A stretch of 64,000 bases of DNA from Mycobacterium sp. ACS4331 (GTDB taxonomy: Bacteria > Actinomycetota > Actinomycetes > Mycobacteriales > Mycobacteriaceae), in contig NZ_LZHW01000010.1 in NCBI RefSeq assembly GCF_001667265.1, positions 52,177 to 116,176 of the forward strand. Direction: 5' to 3'. The notes under the pieces were generated by a model. That model was not told the origin of the DNA. It searched no databases and worked only from the letters and a program-made list of their open reading frames with translations. Of this stretch, positions 19,088 to 27,271 are shown in pieces. How positions within the stretch are numbered: the first letter of the stretch is position 1; every line of letters starts with the position of its first letter. The translations under genes were made by a program, and so were the position numbers.

Positions 19088-20158
19088 TCAGATCACAGCG
19101 CCGACGATGACCGGTTCGGGTTCGAGGGTGATGCCGAACGCGTCACGCACGCCCATGCGGATACGCCGCGCCAGCGCCAGGATGTCGGCACTCGTCGCGT
19201 TCCCGCGGTTGGTCAGCGCCAGGGCGTGTTTGGTGGACAGCCGCGCGGGCTCGCCGGCCCCCGGGAAGCCTTTTCCGAAGCCGGCCGCCTCGACCAGCCA
19301 CCCCGCGGCCAGTTTGACCTCGGCCCCGGCCGGGTAGTGCGGCACGGACCGACCGCGCGCCGAGAAATCGCGCTCGATGGCCTCGAACACCTCGCGGCTG
19401 ACCACTGGATTGGTGAAGAACGAGCCGACGCTCCAGGTGTCGTGGTCGGTGGCGTCGAGCACCATGCCCTTGCCGCGGCGCAGCTTCAGCACGGCCTCGC
19501 GGACCGCGGACGCCTCGACGCGGTCACCGGCGTCGGCGCCGAGCGTCGTGGCCAACTCGCCGTAGCGCAGGGGGGCACTGCGGCCGCTGGGGTCCAGCGT
19601 GAACTCGACCTCGAGGACGCAGCGCGCACCCGCGGACTCGCCGTGCTTGAGCACACTGGTGCGGTACCCGAATCCCAGGTCGTCGCCGGTCACCCACGTC
19701 ACCTCACCGCTGCGCCGGTCCAGCAGCTTGACCCGGCTGATCACCTGGGCCACCTCGGCGCCGTACGCGCCGACGTTCTGCACGGGCGTGGCGCCCGCGG
19801 ACCCTGGGATCCCCGACAGGCATTCCAGCCCGCCCAGACCCGCCTCCAATGCCGTCACCACGACGTCGTCCCAGACCGCGCCCGCCTCGGCGCGGACCGT
19901 GTCCCCCTCGACGGTGATGTGGGTGTTGGCGATGCGCACCACGACCAGATCGTCGAGGTCATCGGAGAGGACGACGTTGGATCCGCCAGCGAGGACCAGT
20001 GGATTCTCGTCCCGCAGTTCGGTGAGCGCCGCGACCACCTGGTCGGTGCTGGTGCACGTGATGACGTGGCGCGCGACCGGCCCCACACGCAGCGTCGTCA
20101 GCGGCGCAAGTGGCACTCGATCAGCCACCGCGGCACCCGCGAACCGTGAACTCGCCAC
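19088..20158 (-). CDS. murB: UDP-N-acetylenolpyruvoylglucosamine reductase
   Basis: This 356-residue type I MurB reduces UDP-GlcNAc-enolpyruvate to UDP-MurNAc with NADPH and FAD. FAD-binding motifs are [27 protein letters not shown] and [24 protein letters not shown]. The catalytic Ser lies in [12 protein letters not shown] and the catalytic Glu in [14 protein letters not shown]. It follows the L,D-transpeptidase gene in the chromosome (same strand, 27 nt apart, transcribed before it), so two peptidoglycan genes form one unit. GTG 20158 gives a full-length N-terminus. Confidence 0.97.
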   Translation of the reverse strand: MASSRFAGAAVADRVPLAPLTTLRVGPVARHVITCTSTDQVVAALTELRDENPLVLAGGSNVVLSDDLDDLVVVRIANTHITVEGDTVRAEAGAVWDDVVVTALEAGLGGLECLSGIPGSAGATPVQNVGAYGAEVAQVISRVKLLDRRSGEVTWVTGDDLGFGYRTSVLKHGESAGARCVLEVEFTLDPSGRSAPLRYGELATTLGADAGDRVEASAVREAVLKLRRGKGMVLDATDHDTWSVGSFFTNPVVSREVFEAIERDFSARGRSVPHYPAGAEVKLAAGWLVEAAGFGKGFPGAGEPARLSTKHALALTNRGNATSADILALARRIRMGVRDAFGITLEPEPVIVGAVI

Positions 20159-20184
20159 GGGCCGTAACGGTAGCGTCTGCGGCT

Positions 20185-20688
20185 ATGGCCCGTTCATTCG
20201 ACTTGGCGGCCGAGTACCCGGGCAGCGTCGCGGAGGTGCACTCGGCGTTGAGCGACAGGCAGTACTGGTTGTCCAGGCTCGCGGACTCCGGCGCGGATGA
20301 CGCCGTCCTGGACGCCCTGACCGTCGGCGCCGCGGGGGGCCTGCGAGTCGCCACCACGCAGGTGCTGCGCGCCGACCGGCTGCCCGGCCTGGTGACCCAG
20401 CTGCACCGCGGGGACCTGAGGATCACCCGTCAGGAGGTGTGGTCCCCGGTGACCGGCGGGACGTCGACCGCCACGATCGCCGCGGCCATCCCGGGGGCGC
20501 CGGTGTCGGTGACCGGGAGCGGCCGGCTGCAGGGCACCGCGACGGGTTCGAAGGCGGATTTCCGGGTCGAGGTCGAGGTGAAGATTCCGCTGGTGGGCGG
20601 GAAGGTCGAAGGCTTCATCGGCACTCAACTGGTGGAGCTGCTCGTCAGTGAGCAGCGCTTCACCAGTTCCTGGATCGCACGCGACTAG
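20185..20688 (+). CDS. DUF2505-family protein (Rv0481c-like), first copy
   Basis: This 167-residue protein with a START/SRPBCC-like fold begins RSFDLAAEYPGSVAEVHSALSDRQYW and ends TSKADFRVEVEVKIPLVGGKVEGFIGTQLVELLVSEQRFTSSWIA-type helix. DUF2505 proteins are thought to bind lipid-like ligands; nothing more is known. It shares the C-terminal pattern KIPLVGG...E..I...V.LL..EQRF..SW with the next gene, so the two are tandem paralogues. It diverges from murB, with only 26 nt between their start codons, so the promoters must overlap the coding ends. Confidence 0.82.
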   Translation: MARSFDLAAEYPGSVAEVHSALSDRQYWLSRLADSGADDAVLDALTVGAAGGLRVATTQVLRADRLPGLVTQLHRGDLRITRQEVWSPVTGGTSTATIAAAIPGAPVSVTGSGRLQGTATGSKADFRVEVEVKIPLVGGKVEGFIGTQLVELLVSEQRFTSSWIARD

Positions 20689-20700
20689 ACTCCAGCAACC

Positions 20701-21213
20701 ATGAGTCGACGGATGGACTACACGGTCACCTTCGACGTTCCGGTCGAGCGGGTGTACGCGGATTTCACCAGCAGGACGTTCTGGGACAGCCTGATGGCGG
20801 CCTACGGATGGCTCACGCCGCAGTCCGAGGTCACCCACTTCTCCAGCAGCGATTCGGGCACCGACATCGTGTTCCGGCAACTGCTGCCGCGGTCCGAACT
20901 GCCCCCGATCGCCCGGTCGGTGATGCCGGTCGACATGGTGATCACCCGTGAACAGCACTTCGATCCGTTCGACGCGGCGCAGCGCCGAGTCACGGGCAGC
21001 TACCGGGCCACCGTGCCGCGCGGGCCGGGTCACTTCGGCGGCCAGTATCTGCTCACCGAGGGCGAGTCGGGCACGCAGATGCGGCTGGCCAGCGTCTGCA
21101 AGGTGAGCATCCCGCTGATCGGCGGCACACTCGAGCAGCTCATCCTGTCCAACATCACGATGCTCTTCGACGCCGAACGGCAGTTCATGGCGGACTGGGT
21201 CGCGCAGCGCTGA
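20701..21213 (+). CDS. DUF2505-family protein, second copy
   Basis: This protein of 170 residues begins RRMDYTVTFDVPVERVYADFTSRTFWDSLM and ends SIPLIGGTLEQLILSNITMLFDAERQFMADWVAQR. Its fold and end-motif match the preceding gene, which stops 12 nt upstream, and the pair looks like an old tandem duplication because internal identity is modest. The central part (VDMVITREQHFDPFDAAQRRVTGSYRATVPRGPGHFGG) has no catalytic signature. It probably binds a small hydrophobic ligand or has a structural role. It is cotranscribed with its neighbours on the plus strand. Confidence 0.82.
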   Translation: MSRRMDYTVTFDVPVERVYADFTSRTFWDSLMAAYGWLTPQSEVTHFSSSDSGTDIVFRQLLPRSELPPIARSVMPVDMVITREQHFDPFDAAQRRVTGSYRATVPRGPGHFGGQYLLTEGESGTQMRLASVCKVSIPLIGGTLEQLILSNITMLFDAERQFMADWVAQR

Positions 21214-21305
21214 CGCGGGAGGCCACCATCTCTTTCCGACCGATCGGGCAGCCGACCCGCGGTACCACGGGCCACAATCGCCTGCGGCGCGGCGACCGTT
21301 GGCTG

Positions 21306-22016
21306 GTGCAGTCCCCGCGGGTCGCCGCGGCGCTGACGGCCGTGCCCGACCCGCTCGTCGTCGACCTGGGGTTCGGTGCTCTGCCGGTGACCACGCTCGA
21401 ACTGGCATCCCGCCTGCGCGCGGTGTACCCGGGGGTTCGAGTCGTGGGCCTCGAGATCGACCCCGACCGAGTCCGCGTCGCACGCGCCGTGGCCGATGAT
21501 GACCGGGTGCGGTTCGCGGTCGGCGGCTTCGAGCTGGCGGGCCTGCGGCCGGTGTTGGTGCGCGCGTTCAACGTGCTGCGGCAGTATCCCGAGGGAGAGG
21601 TCGCCGGAGCCTGGTCGACGATGCAGGCCCGATTGTCCCCCGGCGGGTTGATTCTCGACGGGACGTGCGATGAGTTGGGCAGACGCGCGTGCTGGGTGCT
21701 GCTGGATCACGAGGGTCCGCTCAGCCTGACGCTGGCCTGCGACCCGGCACACATCGAGCGGCCGTCCGATCTGGCCGAGCGACTGCCGAAAGTGCTGATC
21801 CACCACAACGTTTCAGGCCAGCCCATCCATCGGCTGCTCACCGACGCCGACCGGTCCTGGGCCGCGGCCGCCGGGCATGGGGTGTTCGGGCCCCGCGCCC
21901 GATGGCGCGCGATGCTGACCGCGCTTCGCGACGACGGTCTGCCCGTCGAACCGCAGCGCCGGATGGGTCGTGACGCGGTGCTGACGGTGCCGTGGGGTGT
22001 AGTTGAGCCCGTTTAG
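21306..22016 (+). CDS. Class I SAM-dependent methyltransferase-like protein
   Basis: The annotated part has 236 residues and a Rossmann core: PLVVDLGFGALPVTTLEL is motif I and VVGLEIDPDRVRVARAVADD is motif II with the acidic ribose ligand. The substrate is unknown. GTG 21306 is the first conventional start, but the same frame stays open back to 21210 and reads as plausible protein (ISFRPIGQPTRGTTGHNRLRRGDRWLV), so translation may begin at the CTG at 21210, which overlaps the preceding stop codon. It ends 74 nt before the convergent symporter gene, with a strong hairpin in between. Confidence 0.75.
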   Translation: MQSPRVAAALTAVPDPLVVDLGFGALPVTTLELASRLRAVYPGVRVVGLEIDPDRVRVARAVADDDRVRFAVGGFELAGLRPVLVRAFNVLRQYPEGEVAGAWSTMQARLSPGGLILDGTCDELGRRACWVLLDHEGPLSLTLACDPAHIERPSDLAERLPKVLIHHNVSGQPIHRLLTDADRSWAAAAGHGVFGPRARWRAMLTALRDDGLPVEPQRRMGRDAVLTVPWGVVEPV

Positions 22017-22019
22017 CGC

Positions 22020-22076
22020 CGAGATCGACACCAGGGCTGTGTCAGCACGGATTCAACAGCCCTGAGGTCGATCTCG
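22020..22076. terminator. Long hairpin between convergent genes
   Basis: The arm at 22020-22040 pairs with 22056-22076: ten pairs, a two-base mismatch, then nine pairs, around a 15-nt loop. It lies between the stop of the methyltransferase-like gene and the stop of the symporter and can end both transcripts. Confidence 0.75.
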
Positions 22077-22089
22077 ACGCAGGCCGGGC

Positions 22090-23625
22090 CTACACCGGTT
22101 CCGGCTCGCGCCGGTTCGCCACCGCGGGTGCCGTCTCCGCCGGGGCCCGGTCGAGCACGTCGTCGAGGTCCTGCGCCGTCCGGATGTCGAGTCCGCGCAG
22201 GGTCGCCGGCGGGGTTGCCAGCGCCACCGAGACGTAGGTGACGATCGCCACGGCGAACGCGATGAAGGTCGGCCATCCGTCGAACGACGGGCTCACGAGA
22301 TCATTGGGGATGTACAGGATGGTGTTCTCGACGCCGTACATCGTGGGGGTGAGCGCGAACAGCGTCAGGCGGACCACGAGGCCGGCGATGATCGCCGTGA
22401 CGGCGGCACGCGTCGTGCCGCGGCGCCACACCAACCCGAGGATGAACGGGACCGCCAGGCAGGCCAGCATCAGGTCGAACGCCAGAGTCAGCAGGATGCC
22501 GGTCTGCTTGACGTAGATCGCGAACGTGATCGCGAACAGCGTCATCGGCACCATCGCGATTCGGGTGGCCCGCAGCAGTGGATCACGTTGTCCCGCAACG
22601 TGAACGCGACGCACCCCGCCGAGGTTTCGGACACACACGTTGGAGATCGCCAGGATGGCGCCGTTGGCGGTGCTCATCGAGGCGCCGACGAGGCCGCACA
22701 GCACCAGGATCGTCAGGCCGATCGGGGCGTACTGGTCCAGCAGCACGAACAGCACGGGTCCGCCGAGTTCCTCGGGCAGGATCGAGTGCGCGGCGAGCAC
22801 GACGAGTCCGAACGGCACGCAGATCGCGACGGTGCCCGCCGCGGCCGTGAAGCAGGCCTTACGGGCCGCTTCGGGGCTCTTGGCGGAGAAGACCCGCGCC
22901 ATGAAGTCGATGGCCACGATGTCACCGATGCCCAGGGCGATCAGCGTCGCCCAGTTGATCACGGCCCCCTGCGCGGGATCTGACATCTGTCCCAGCGCGA
23001 ACGGTCCGGTGCCCTCGGCGATGTCGAGGCCGTGGCTGGTGGCCATCCACACCAGCAGGCCGATCGCGCCGGCCAGGATCAGCGCCATCTGGATGATGGC
23101 GGTGTAGGCGTCGGCGATCAGGCCGCCGGTTCCGGTGTAGGCCACCGCGATTGCCGCGATCAGCACCACGCCGAGCCAATAGGGCATGCCCAGGAAGTAG
23201 TTGAACAGGAATCCGCCGGCGACCAGGTTGCCCGCCACCAGCATGCAGAACGCGACGGCCAGCAGGATCGACGCGCCCACCTCGACCGACCGGCCGAATC
23301 TCAGTCGGTAGTAGTCGGGGAACGAGGTCAGCCCCATCCGGTTCATCGGTTTGGCGAAGAACAGGCCCGTGATCAACAGGCACAGCGCCAGCCCCAGCGG
23401 CAGGCAGGCGCCGGCCCAGAACCCGAATTCGAAAGCCAGATCGGTGTTTCCGAGCGTGGCGTTGGTGTCGACCGCGGCGCCCATGAGGGCACCGCCGACG
23501 AGCCAGAACGGCAGCATTCGGCCGCCCACAAGGAAATTGGAACTGTCACCCTCGATGCGCTTCGAGACGAGGAAACCGACGGCGACGACGACCGCGATGC
23601 TCAACGCAACGCCCAACAGAATCAT
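22090..23625 (-). CDS. Sodium:solute symporter family transporter
   Basis: This is a 511-residue polytopic protein with about 13 hydrophobic helices and the SSS/SLC5 pattern: MILLGVALSIAVVVAVGFLV, FLVGGRMLPFWLVGGALMGAAVDTNATLG, the Tyr/Gly-rich YTGTGGLIADAYTAIIQM of helix 4-5, and LVGASMSTANGAILAISNVCVRNL in helix 8. It should carry a solute inward with sodium; the substrate is not predictable, and the substrate class ranges from proline and sugars to carboxylates. It shares a 410-nt AT-rich upstream region with a divergent MarR-type gene, which may regulate it. Confidence 0.9.
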   Translation of the reverse strand: MILLGVALSIAVVVAVGFLVSKRIEGDSSNFLVGGRMLPFWLVGGALMGAAVDTNATLGNTDLAFEFGFWAGACLPLGLALCLLITGLFFAKPMNRMGLTSFPDYYRLRFGRSVEVGASILLAVAFCMLVAGNLVAGGFLFNYFLGMPYWLGVVLIAAIAVAYTGTGGLIADAYTAIIQMALILAGAIGLLVWMATSHGLDIAEGTGPFALGQMSDPAQGAVINWATLIALGIGDIVAIDFMARVFSAKSPEAARKACFTAAAGTVAICVPFGLVVLAAHSILPEELGGPVLFVLLDQYAPIGLTILVLCGLVGASMSTANGAILAISNVCVRNLGGVRRVHVAGQRDPLLRATRIAMVPMTLFAITFAIYVKQTGILLTLAFDLMLACLAVPFILGLVWRRGTTRAAVTAIIAGLVVRLTLFALTPTMYGVENTILYIPNDLVSPSFDGWPTFIAFAVAIVTYVSVALATPPATLRGLDIRTAQDLDDVLDRAPAETAPAVANRREPEPV

Positions 23626-24035
23626 TTCGGCAAGAGCCTCCTGAACGAACCTGGAGTCTCCCGGGCTTTTCCCCCGCCGTGGAACGACTGGCGACGGTGC
23701 CGGTCGTCTGCGTCTCTCGGACCAGACCCGCGGATGCGGCGGAACCCTAGACGCGCCTCACGCATCGGCGTGAGTCGCTGCCCAGCCAAACCCGGAATCG
23801 TTACGGGGCTCGCCTCCGCGCGTTAACGGTGTGTTGCGGGATCCTCTCCGCGGTCACCACGGCGGGCGCCTCCCCAAGCCGGAAAACTTGACTACTGTCA
23901 TTAGTTCATTTCGACATTTTATAAACTATCGATCGACCGTCTATTTGCAATTTATTGACTACAATGCGTTTTTGATCTTGATAGCGCCCATTGTTCAAAC
24001 AGCAATAACGTGTTCTAGAACGGAGTCAGAACTCG
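23626..24035. promoter_or_regulatory. AT-rich divergent promoter region, symporter/MarR
   Basis: No gene is seen in this 410-nt stretch. Bases 23885-24010 are strikingly AT-rich for this genome, with runs such as ATTTTATAAACTATCG and GCAATTTATTGACTACAATG. Two TTGACT hexamers (near 23888 and 23954) could be -35 elements for the plus-strand gene, and the region probably also carries the symporter promoter. Confidence 0.55.
24012..24021. promoter_or_regulatory. Palindrome just upstream of the MarR start
   Basis: GTTCTAGAAC is a perfect 10-bp palindrome ending 14 nt before the ATG at 24036. MarR proteins usually bind short palindromes in their own promoter, so this is a candidate autoregulatory operator. 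The adjoining GGAG at 24022-24025 is the likely ribosome site. Confidence 0.4.
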
Positions 24036-24551
24036 ATGGACGACACGGTGTCGCCGGATTCCGGCAGCACAGCCGCCGCTGAGCGGTCGAGCGGCCTCCC
24101 CGGACTCGACGAGGCCGAGCAACGCGCCTGGCAGCACTTCCTGGACTCGTCGACCCGAATGCTGGAGACGCTGGATCGCACCCTCAAACGGATGCACAAG
24201 CTGACCCTGACGGACGTCCTGCTCCTGGGCCTGTTGGCCGAGTCTGAGGGCGGCGCAGCCCGAATGAGCGACCTGGCCAATGAATTGGCGCTCATCCCCA
24301 GCCGGGTCACAGCACAGGTCAGTCGATTGGAATCGCTCGGATTGTTGAGCCGGCGCCCCTGCCCGGACGATCGGCGGTGCGTGCTCGCCCACATCAGCCA
24401 GCACGGAAGGGCACGCCTGGCGCTGGCGCATCGCACATACGCCCATGTCGTCCGGGCGTTGTATCTCAACCAGCTGACCCGGCAGCAGGTGACCGCATTG
24501 GGTCACAGTTGCCGCCGCCTCAGCGACGCACTGCGGGGTAACTCCCGCTAG
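24036..24551 (+). CDS. MarR-family transcriptional regulator
   Basis: This regulator of 171 residues has a winged helix in its middle: KLTLTDVLLLGLLAESEGGAARMSDLANELALIPSRVTAQVSRLESLGLLSRRPCPDDRRCVLAHISQHGRARLALAH. The DxRxxxxxLT-like wing (DDRRCVLAHIS) is the family hallmark. About 45 N-terminal residues precede the fold and are Ser/Ala/Glu-rich. It is divergent from the sodium symporter and is followed by terminator hairpins, so it is a single-gene unit. Control of the symporter is a reasonable guess from position only. Confidence 0.9.
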   Translation: MDDTVSPDSGSTAAAERSSGLPGLDEAEQRAWQHFLDSSTRMLETLDRTLKRMHKLTLTDVLLLGLLAESEGGAARMSDLANELALIPSRVTAQVSRLESLGLLSRRPCPDDRRCVLAHISQHGRARLALAHRTYAHVVRALYLNQLTRQQVTALGHSCRRLSDALRGNSR

Positions 24552-24577
24552 GCGGGCTTCACCGAATACAGAGATCG

Positions 24578-24606
24578 GCCCCGCACTCAGACGCTGAGTG
24601 CGGGGC
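24578..24606. terminator. Hairpin terminator, copy 1
   Basis: A perfect 13-bp stem (24578-24590 with 24594-24606) closes on the three-base loop ACG, 26 nt after the MarR stop. There is no clear U run. It is GC-rich and very stable. Confidence 0.75.
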
Positions 24607-24607
24607 A

Positions 24608-24643
24608 CCTTTCACTACGCCTTTCACTACGCCTTTCACTACG
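24608..24643. repeat. Three tandem copies of a 12-nt unit
   Basis: CCTTTCACTACG occurs three times without interruption or mismatch at 24608, 24620 and 24632. The array is too short and has no spacers, so it is not a CRISPR. It is a likely site of copy-number variation between strains. Confidence 0.9.
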
Positions 24644-24674
24644 CCGATGGACGGCTTCACCGAAAACGGAGATC

Positions 24675-24712
24675 GGCCCCGCACTCAGACGAGGGGCGCT
24701 GAGTGCGGGGCC
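24675..24712. terminator. Hairpin terminator, copy 2
   Basis: A perfect 14-bp stem (24675-24688 with 24699-24712) has a ten-base loop. It lies 28 nt from the stop of the exported-protein gene on the minus strand and probably ends that transcript. Confidence 0.75.
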
Positions 24713-24739
24713 GAGTCAGTGATCAGGCAGTGTCAGCGA

Positions 24740-26065
24740 TCAGGCCGCCGCGTCTGCCGTGTCAGCCTGGCTTCCGGCGTTGTCGCGCTTGGCCTGACGC
24801 TCCGCCTTGGCCGCGTCACGCTGGGCCTGACGCTCCGCCTTGGCCGCGTCGCGCTTGGCCTGACGCTCGGCCTTGACGGCGTCGCGGTCCGCCTTGGCGG
24901 CCTCACGCTGGGCCTGACGCTCCGCCTTGAGGTCCTTGGCCGGGGCCTCAGCCTCGCCGCCGCCGACCGAGCCGCTGTCCGAGCCGCCGACCGAACCGCT
25001 GTCGGACGAGCCCTCGCTGCTGCCCTCGCCGCTGCCGGCACCGAGCTCGTCGGCGTCCGCCGCGGGCGCCGGCGCTTCGACGTCACCGGCGGCAGGCTCG
25101 CTCGTGGCTCCCTCGGACTCCGTGGAGACGTTGACCGTGACCGCCGCCGTGGTGAGGTCCGGCACTCCGGCGACCTCGTCCACCGCGACCTTGGCCGCGA
25201 ACGCAGCAGGAGGCTCCTCGGCCGGGGCCGGGTCCCAACCGATGGCGATCGCCAGATTCTCGCGAAGCAGCTGCAGGGTGGAGGCCAAGCCGCCACTGAG
25301 GCCATCGGTCGTGTTCAGCAGGCCCGGCGCGGGGATCTCGATGCCCATGAAGTTGATGACGCCGTACCCGTTGACGACCGCGTTGAACAGATCGGCCGGA
25401 ACGTTGAGCACCGCGTTGATGGCGCGCATCGGATCCAGGGTGGTGATTCCCTCCCAGACCTCCTGCGCGGTGTGCGCCAGGGCGTTGATCGGCGAGATCA
25501 GCGCGCCGCCGAGGGCCAGCGACAGGTACAGCACCGTCACCGGGTCGATCAGCGTGTTGATGAAGGCCGCGGCGTTGTCGACCACGCTCATGCCGACCTC
25601 GAGGAAGGGCTGCAGGACCATCAGCGCACCGAGGCCCACACCCAGCAGCGGGTTCAGCAGTTCGGTGACGGCGCCCTCGATGTTGCCGTCGGCCAGGCTG
25701 GCCACCGCGGCCTGCAGCGCGGCCGGGACCGAGGCGATCCCGCCGACGATCTGTTCGGCCGCCACACCCAAGCCGGTGACGATGTGCTGCACGTTGCCGA
25801 CGGCGTTCGCCAGGAGCTGCCCGGCGACCGGCGCCGGGGCGCTGGCCACATACGCGATGAGTTCCTCGACGTTGATCGCGGTGGCCTGGAAGACCTCGAT
25901 CCACCGGTCGACGGGGTTGGTCGCCAGCGCGACGTTGGCGGAGATGGCGTTCAGCGACGGCACCTGGATGTCAGGCAGCGGCGGGGCCACGGGAGTCAGG
26001 GCGATCGCGCCGGCCCCGACGAGGGCGACCCCGGCGGTGAGATACGAGCGGGCTGAGACGTGCAA
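24740..26065 (-). CDS. Exported mycobacterial protein with charged repeat tail
   Basis: This protein of 441 residues opens with HVSARSYLTAGVALVGAGAI, a signal-like segment, then Pro-rich PVAPPLPDIQVP. Residues 30-290 are Ala/Leu/Val-rich helical sequence of the type found in a family of mycobacterial exported proteins. A Ser/Gly/Glu linker with a repeated SDSGSVGG follows. The last 60 residues are built from KAERQAQRDAA-type units (four full units plus one short). The linker and tail are probably disordered or coiled-coil. TTG 26065 is chosen as the start because AAAGGAA lies 6 nt before it; an in-frame ATG lies 21 nt upstream. Function unknown. Confidence 0.75.
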   Translation of the reverse strand: MHVSARSYLTAGVALVGAGAIALTPVAPPLPDIQVPSLNAISANVALATNPVDRWIEVFQATAINVEELIAYVASAPAPVAGQLLANAVGNVQHIVTGLGVAAEQIVGGIASVPAALQAAVASLADGNIEGAVTELLNPLLGVGLGALMVLQPFLEVGMSVVDNAAAFINTLIDPVTVLYLSLALGGALISPINALAHTAQEVWEGITTLDPMRAINAVLNVPADLFNAVVNGYGVINFMGIEIPAPGLLNTTDGLSGGLASTLQLLRENLAIAIGWDPAPAEEPPAAFAAKVAVDEVAGVPDLTTAAVTVNVSTESEGATSEPAAGDVEAPAPAADADELGAGSGEGSSEGSSDSGSVGGSDSGSVGGGEAEAPAKDLKAERQAQREAAKADRDAVKAERQAKRDAAKAERQAQRDAAKAERQAKRDNAGSQADTADAAA

Positions 26066-26455
26066 GGTGGTTCCTTTCGCAAGCAAGTGATCGAACGGGA
26101 CGAAAGTTAACTGAGAGAAAGCTGAGAGGCCTGAGAAATTGACGAACTCGACAGCGACTCGTTGGGCGCGACGTCCGGCAAGCTATCCCACTGTCGGCTC
26201 ATAATCACATACAGACGGCACTGAGACCGGGTTCACAGCAAACCGATCGGCAGGTTGTTGACCTTTCAAAGGGCAAACACACAAAGTGTAGGAATTGACA
26301 CGTGTTCCAGTCAGAACCATCGGGCCGCAGGCTCCGTTTTCTCAGCTTCCCACCTGCATGAACGCACCGGTCGATGCTTCACATAGGTCAACAAAGTGAA
26401 ACATGTGTCAATTCTGCAGGGCGGCCCTCTCGCCGGATCCCGCTAACCTGGCCGT
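26066..26455. promoter_or_regulatory. Divergent intergenic region with paired inverted repeats
   Basis: This 390-nt region separates the exported-protein gene from the nitrilase-family gene and shows no gene. GGAATTGACACGTGTT at 26291-26306 recurs inverted at 26400-26415 with 14 of 16 matches. ACAAAGTG occurs in direct orientation 3 nt before the first copy (26281) and just before the second (26391). These are candidate operator half-sites for a looping or cooperative regulator. Confidence 0.5.
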
Positions 26456-27271
26456 ATGCGCATCGCCCTCGCCCAGATCACCAGCGGCACCGACCCGGCC
26501 GCCAATCTCGCCACGGTGGTGGACTTCACTCGGCGCGCGGCCGACGACGCCGCCCGCCTGGTGGTGTTTCCCGAGGCGACGATGTGCCGCTTCGGCGTTC
26601 CGCTGACGTCGGTGGCCGAACCCGTCGACGGCCCCTGGGCCGATGGGGTGCGCCGCGTCGCCGAGGACTGCGGGCTGACCGTCGTCGTGGGAATGTACTG
26701 CCCGACCACCGACGGACGGGTCACCAACACGCTGCTGGCCGTCGGTCCCGACGTGGACGCGCACTACGACAAGATCCACCTGTACGACGCCTTCGGCTTC
26801 CGCGAGTCCAGCACCGTCGCACCGGGATTCGACCCCGTGACGATCTCGGTCGACGACGTCACGGTGGGACTCACCACGTGCTACGACATCAGGTTCCCGC
26901 AGTTGTATCTGGAGTTGGCCGACCGCGGAGCCCAGGTGATGACGGTGAGTGCGTCGTGGGGCGCCGGGCCGGGGAAACTCGACCAGTGGACGCTGCTCAC
27001 ACGGGCGCGCGCGGTCGACACCGGGAGCTTCGTCATCGCCGTCGATCAGGCCTATCCCGGTGACGAGATCGCCGCCAGCGGCCCCACCGGCGTCGGCGGC
27101 AGCGCCGCGGTGGGCCCGTTCGGCCAGGTGCTCGCGTCGGCGGGCGCAGATCCCGAACTCATCGTGTGCGATGTGGACGTCGACGCCGCAGGTCAGGCCC
27201 GGGAAACGCTGGGCGTGCTGACCAACCGGTCAGACTTCACGGCGCGGGATAAGGCAGAATCGCGCAGGTGA
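26456..27271 (+). CDS. Carbon-nitrogen hydrolase, nitrilase superfamily (Rv0480c-like)
   Basis: This 271-residue amidase-type enzyme has the full catalytic triad Glu40 (LVVFPEATM), Lys106 (HYDKIHLYDAFGF) and Cys142 (GLTTCYDIRFPQLY). This is the arrangement of Nit1/Nit2-like omega-amidases and related hydrolases. It hydrolyses a carboxamide, but the natural substrate is unproven; a role in deaminated glutathione or omega-amide repair is known for close families. There is no clear ribosome site before ATG 26456, so the transcript may be leaderless or nearly so. The stop overlaps the start of the next gene (GTGA). Confidence 0.93.
   Translation: MRIALAQITSGTDPAANLATVVDFTRRAADDAARLVVFPEATMCRFGVPLTSVAEPVDGPWADGVRRVAEDCGLTVVVGMYCPTTDGRVTNTLLAVGPDVDAHYDKIHLYDAFGFRESSTVAPGFDPVTISVDDVTVGLTTCYDIRFPQLYLELADRGAQVMTVSASWGAGPGKLDQWTLLTRARAVDTGSFVIAVDQAYPGDEIAASGPTGVGGSAAVGPFGQVLASAGADPELIVCDVDVDAAGQARETLGVLTNRSDFTARDKAESRR

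Larger units (their letters stand above)
24555..24712. repeat. Direct repeat of a terminator-containing cassette
   Basis: Two near-identical copies of a stretch of about 36 nt (beginning GGCTTCACCGAA, with GATCGGCCCCGCACTCAG inside) start at 24555 and about 24652. Each ends in an inverted repeat. Between them lies a triple 12-nt tandem repeat. The whole element sits between the stops of the convergent MarR gene and the exported-protein gene. Confidence 0.8.

Noticed and set aside
17954..20149. Plus-strand open frame of over 700 codons opposite the L,D-transpeptidase and murB
   Set aside because: It crosses two well-supported genes on the other strand and has a low-complexity, non-protein-like composition.
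24608..24643. Tandem 12-mers considered as a CRISPR array
   Set aside because: The units are contiguous without spacers and no cas genes are nearby.
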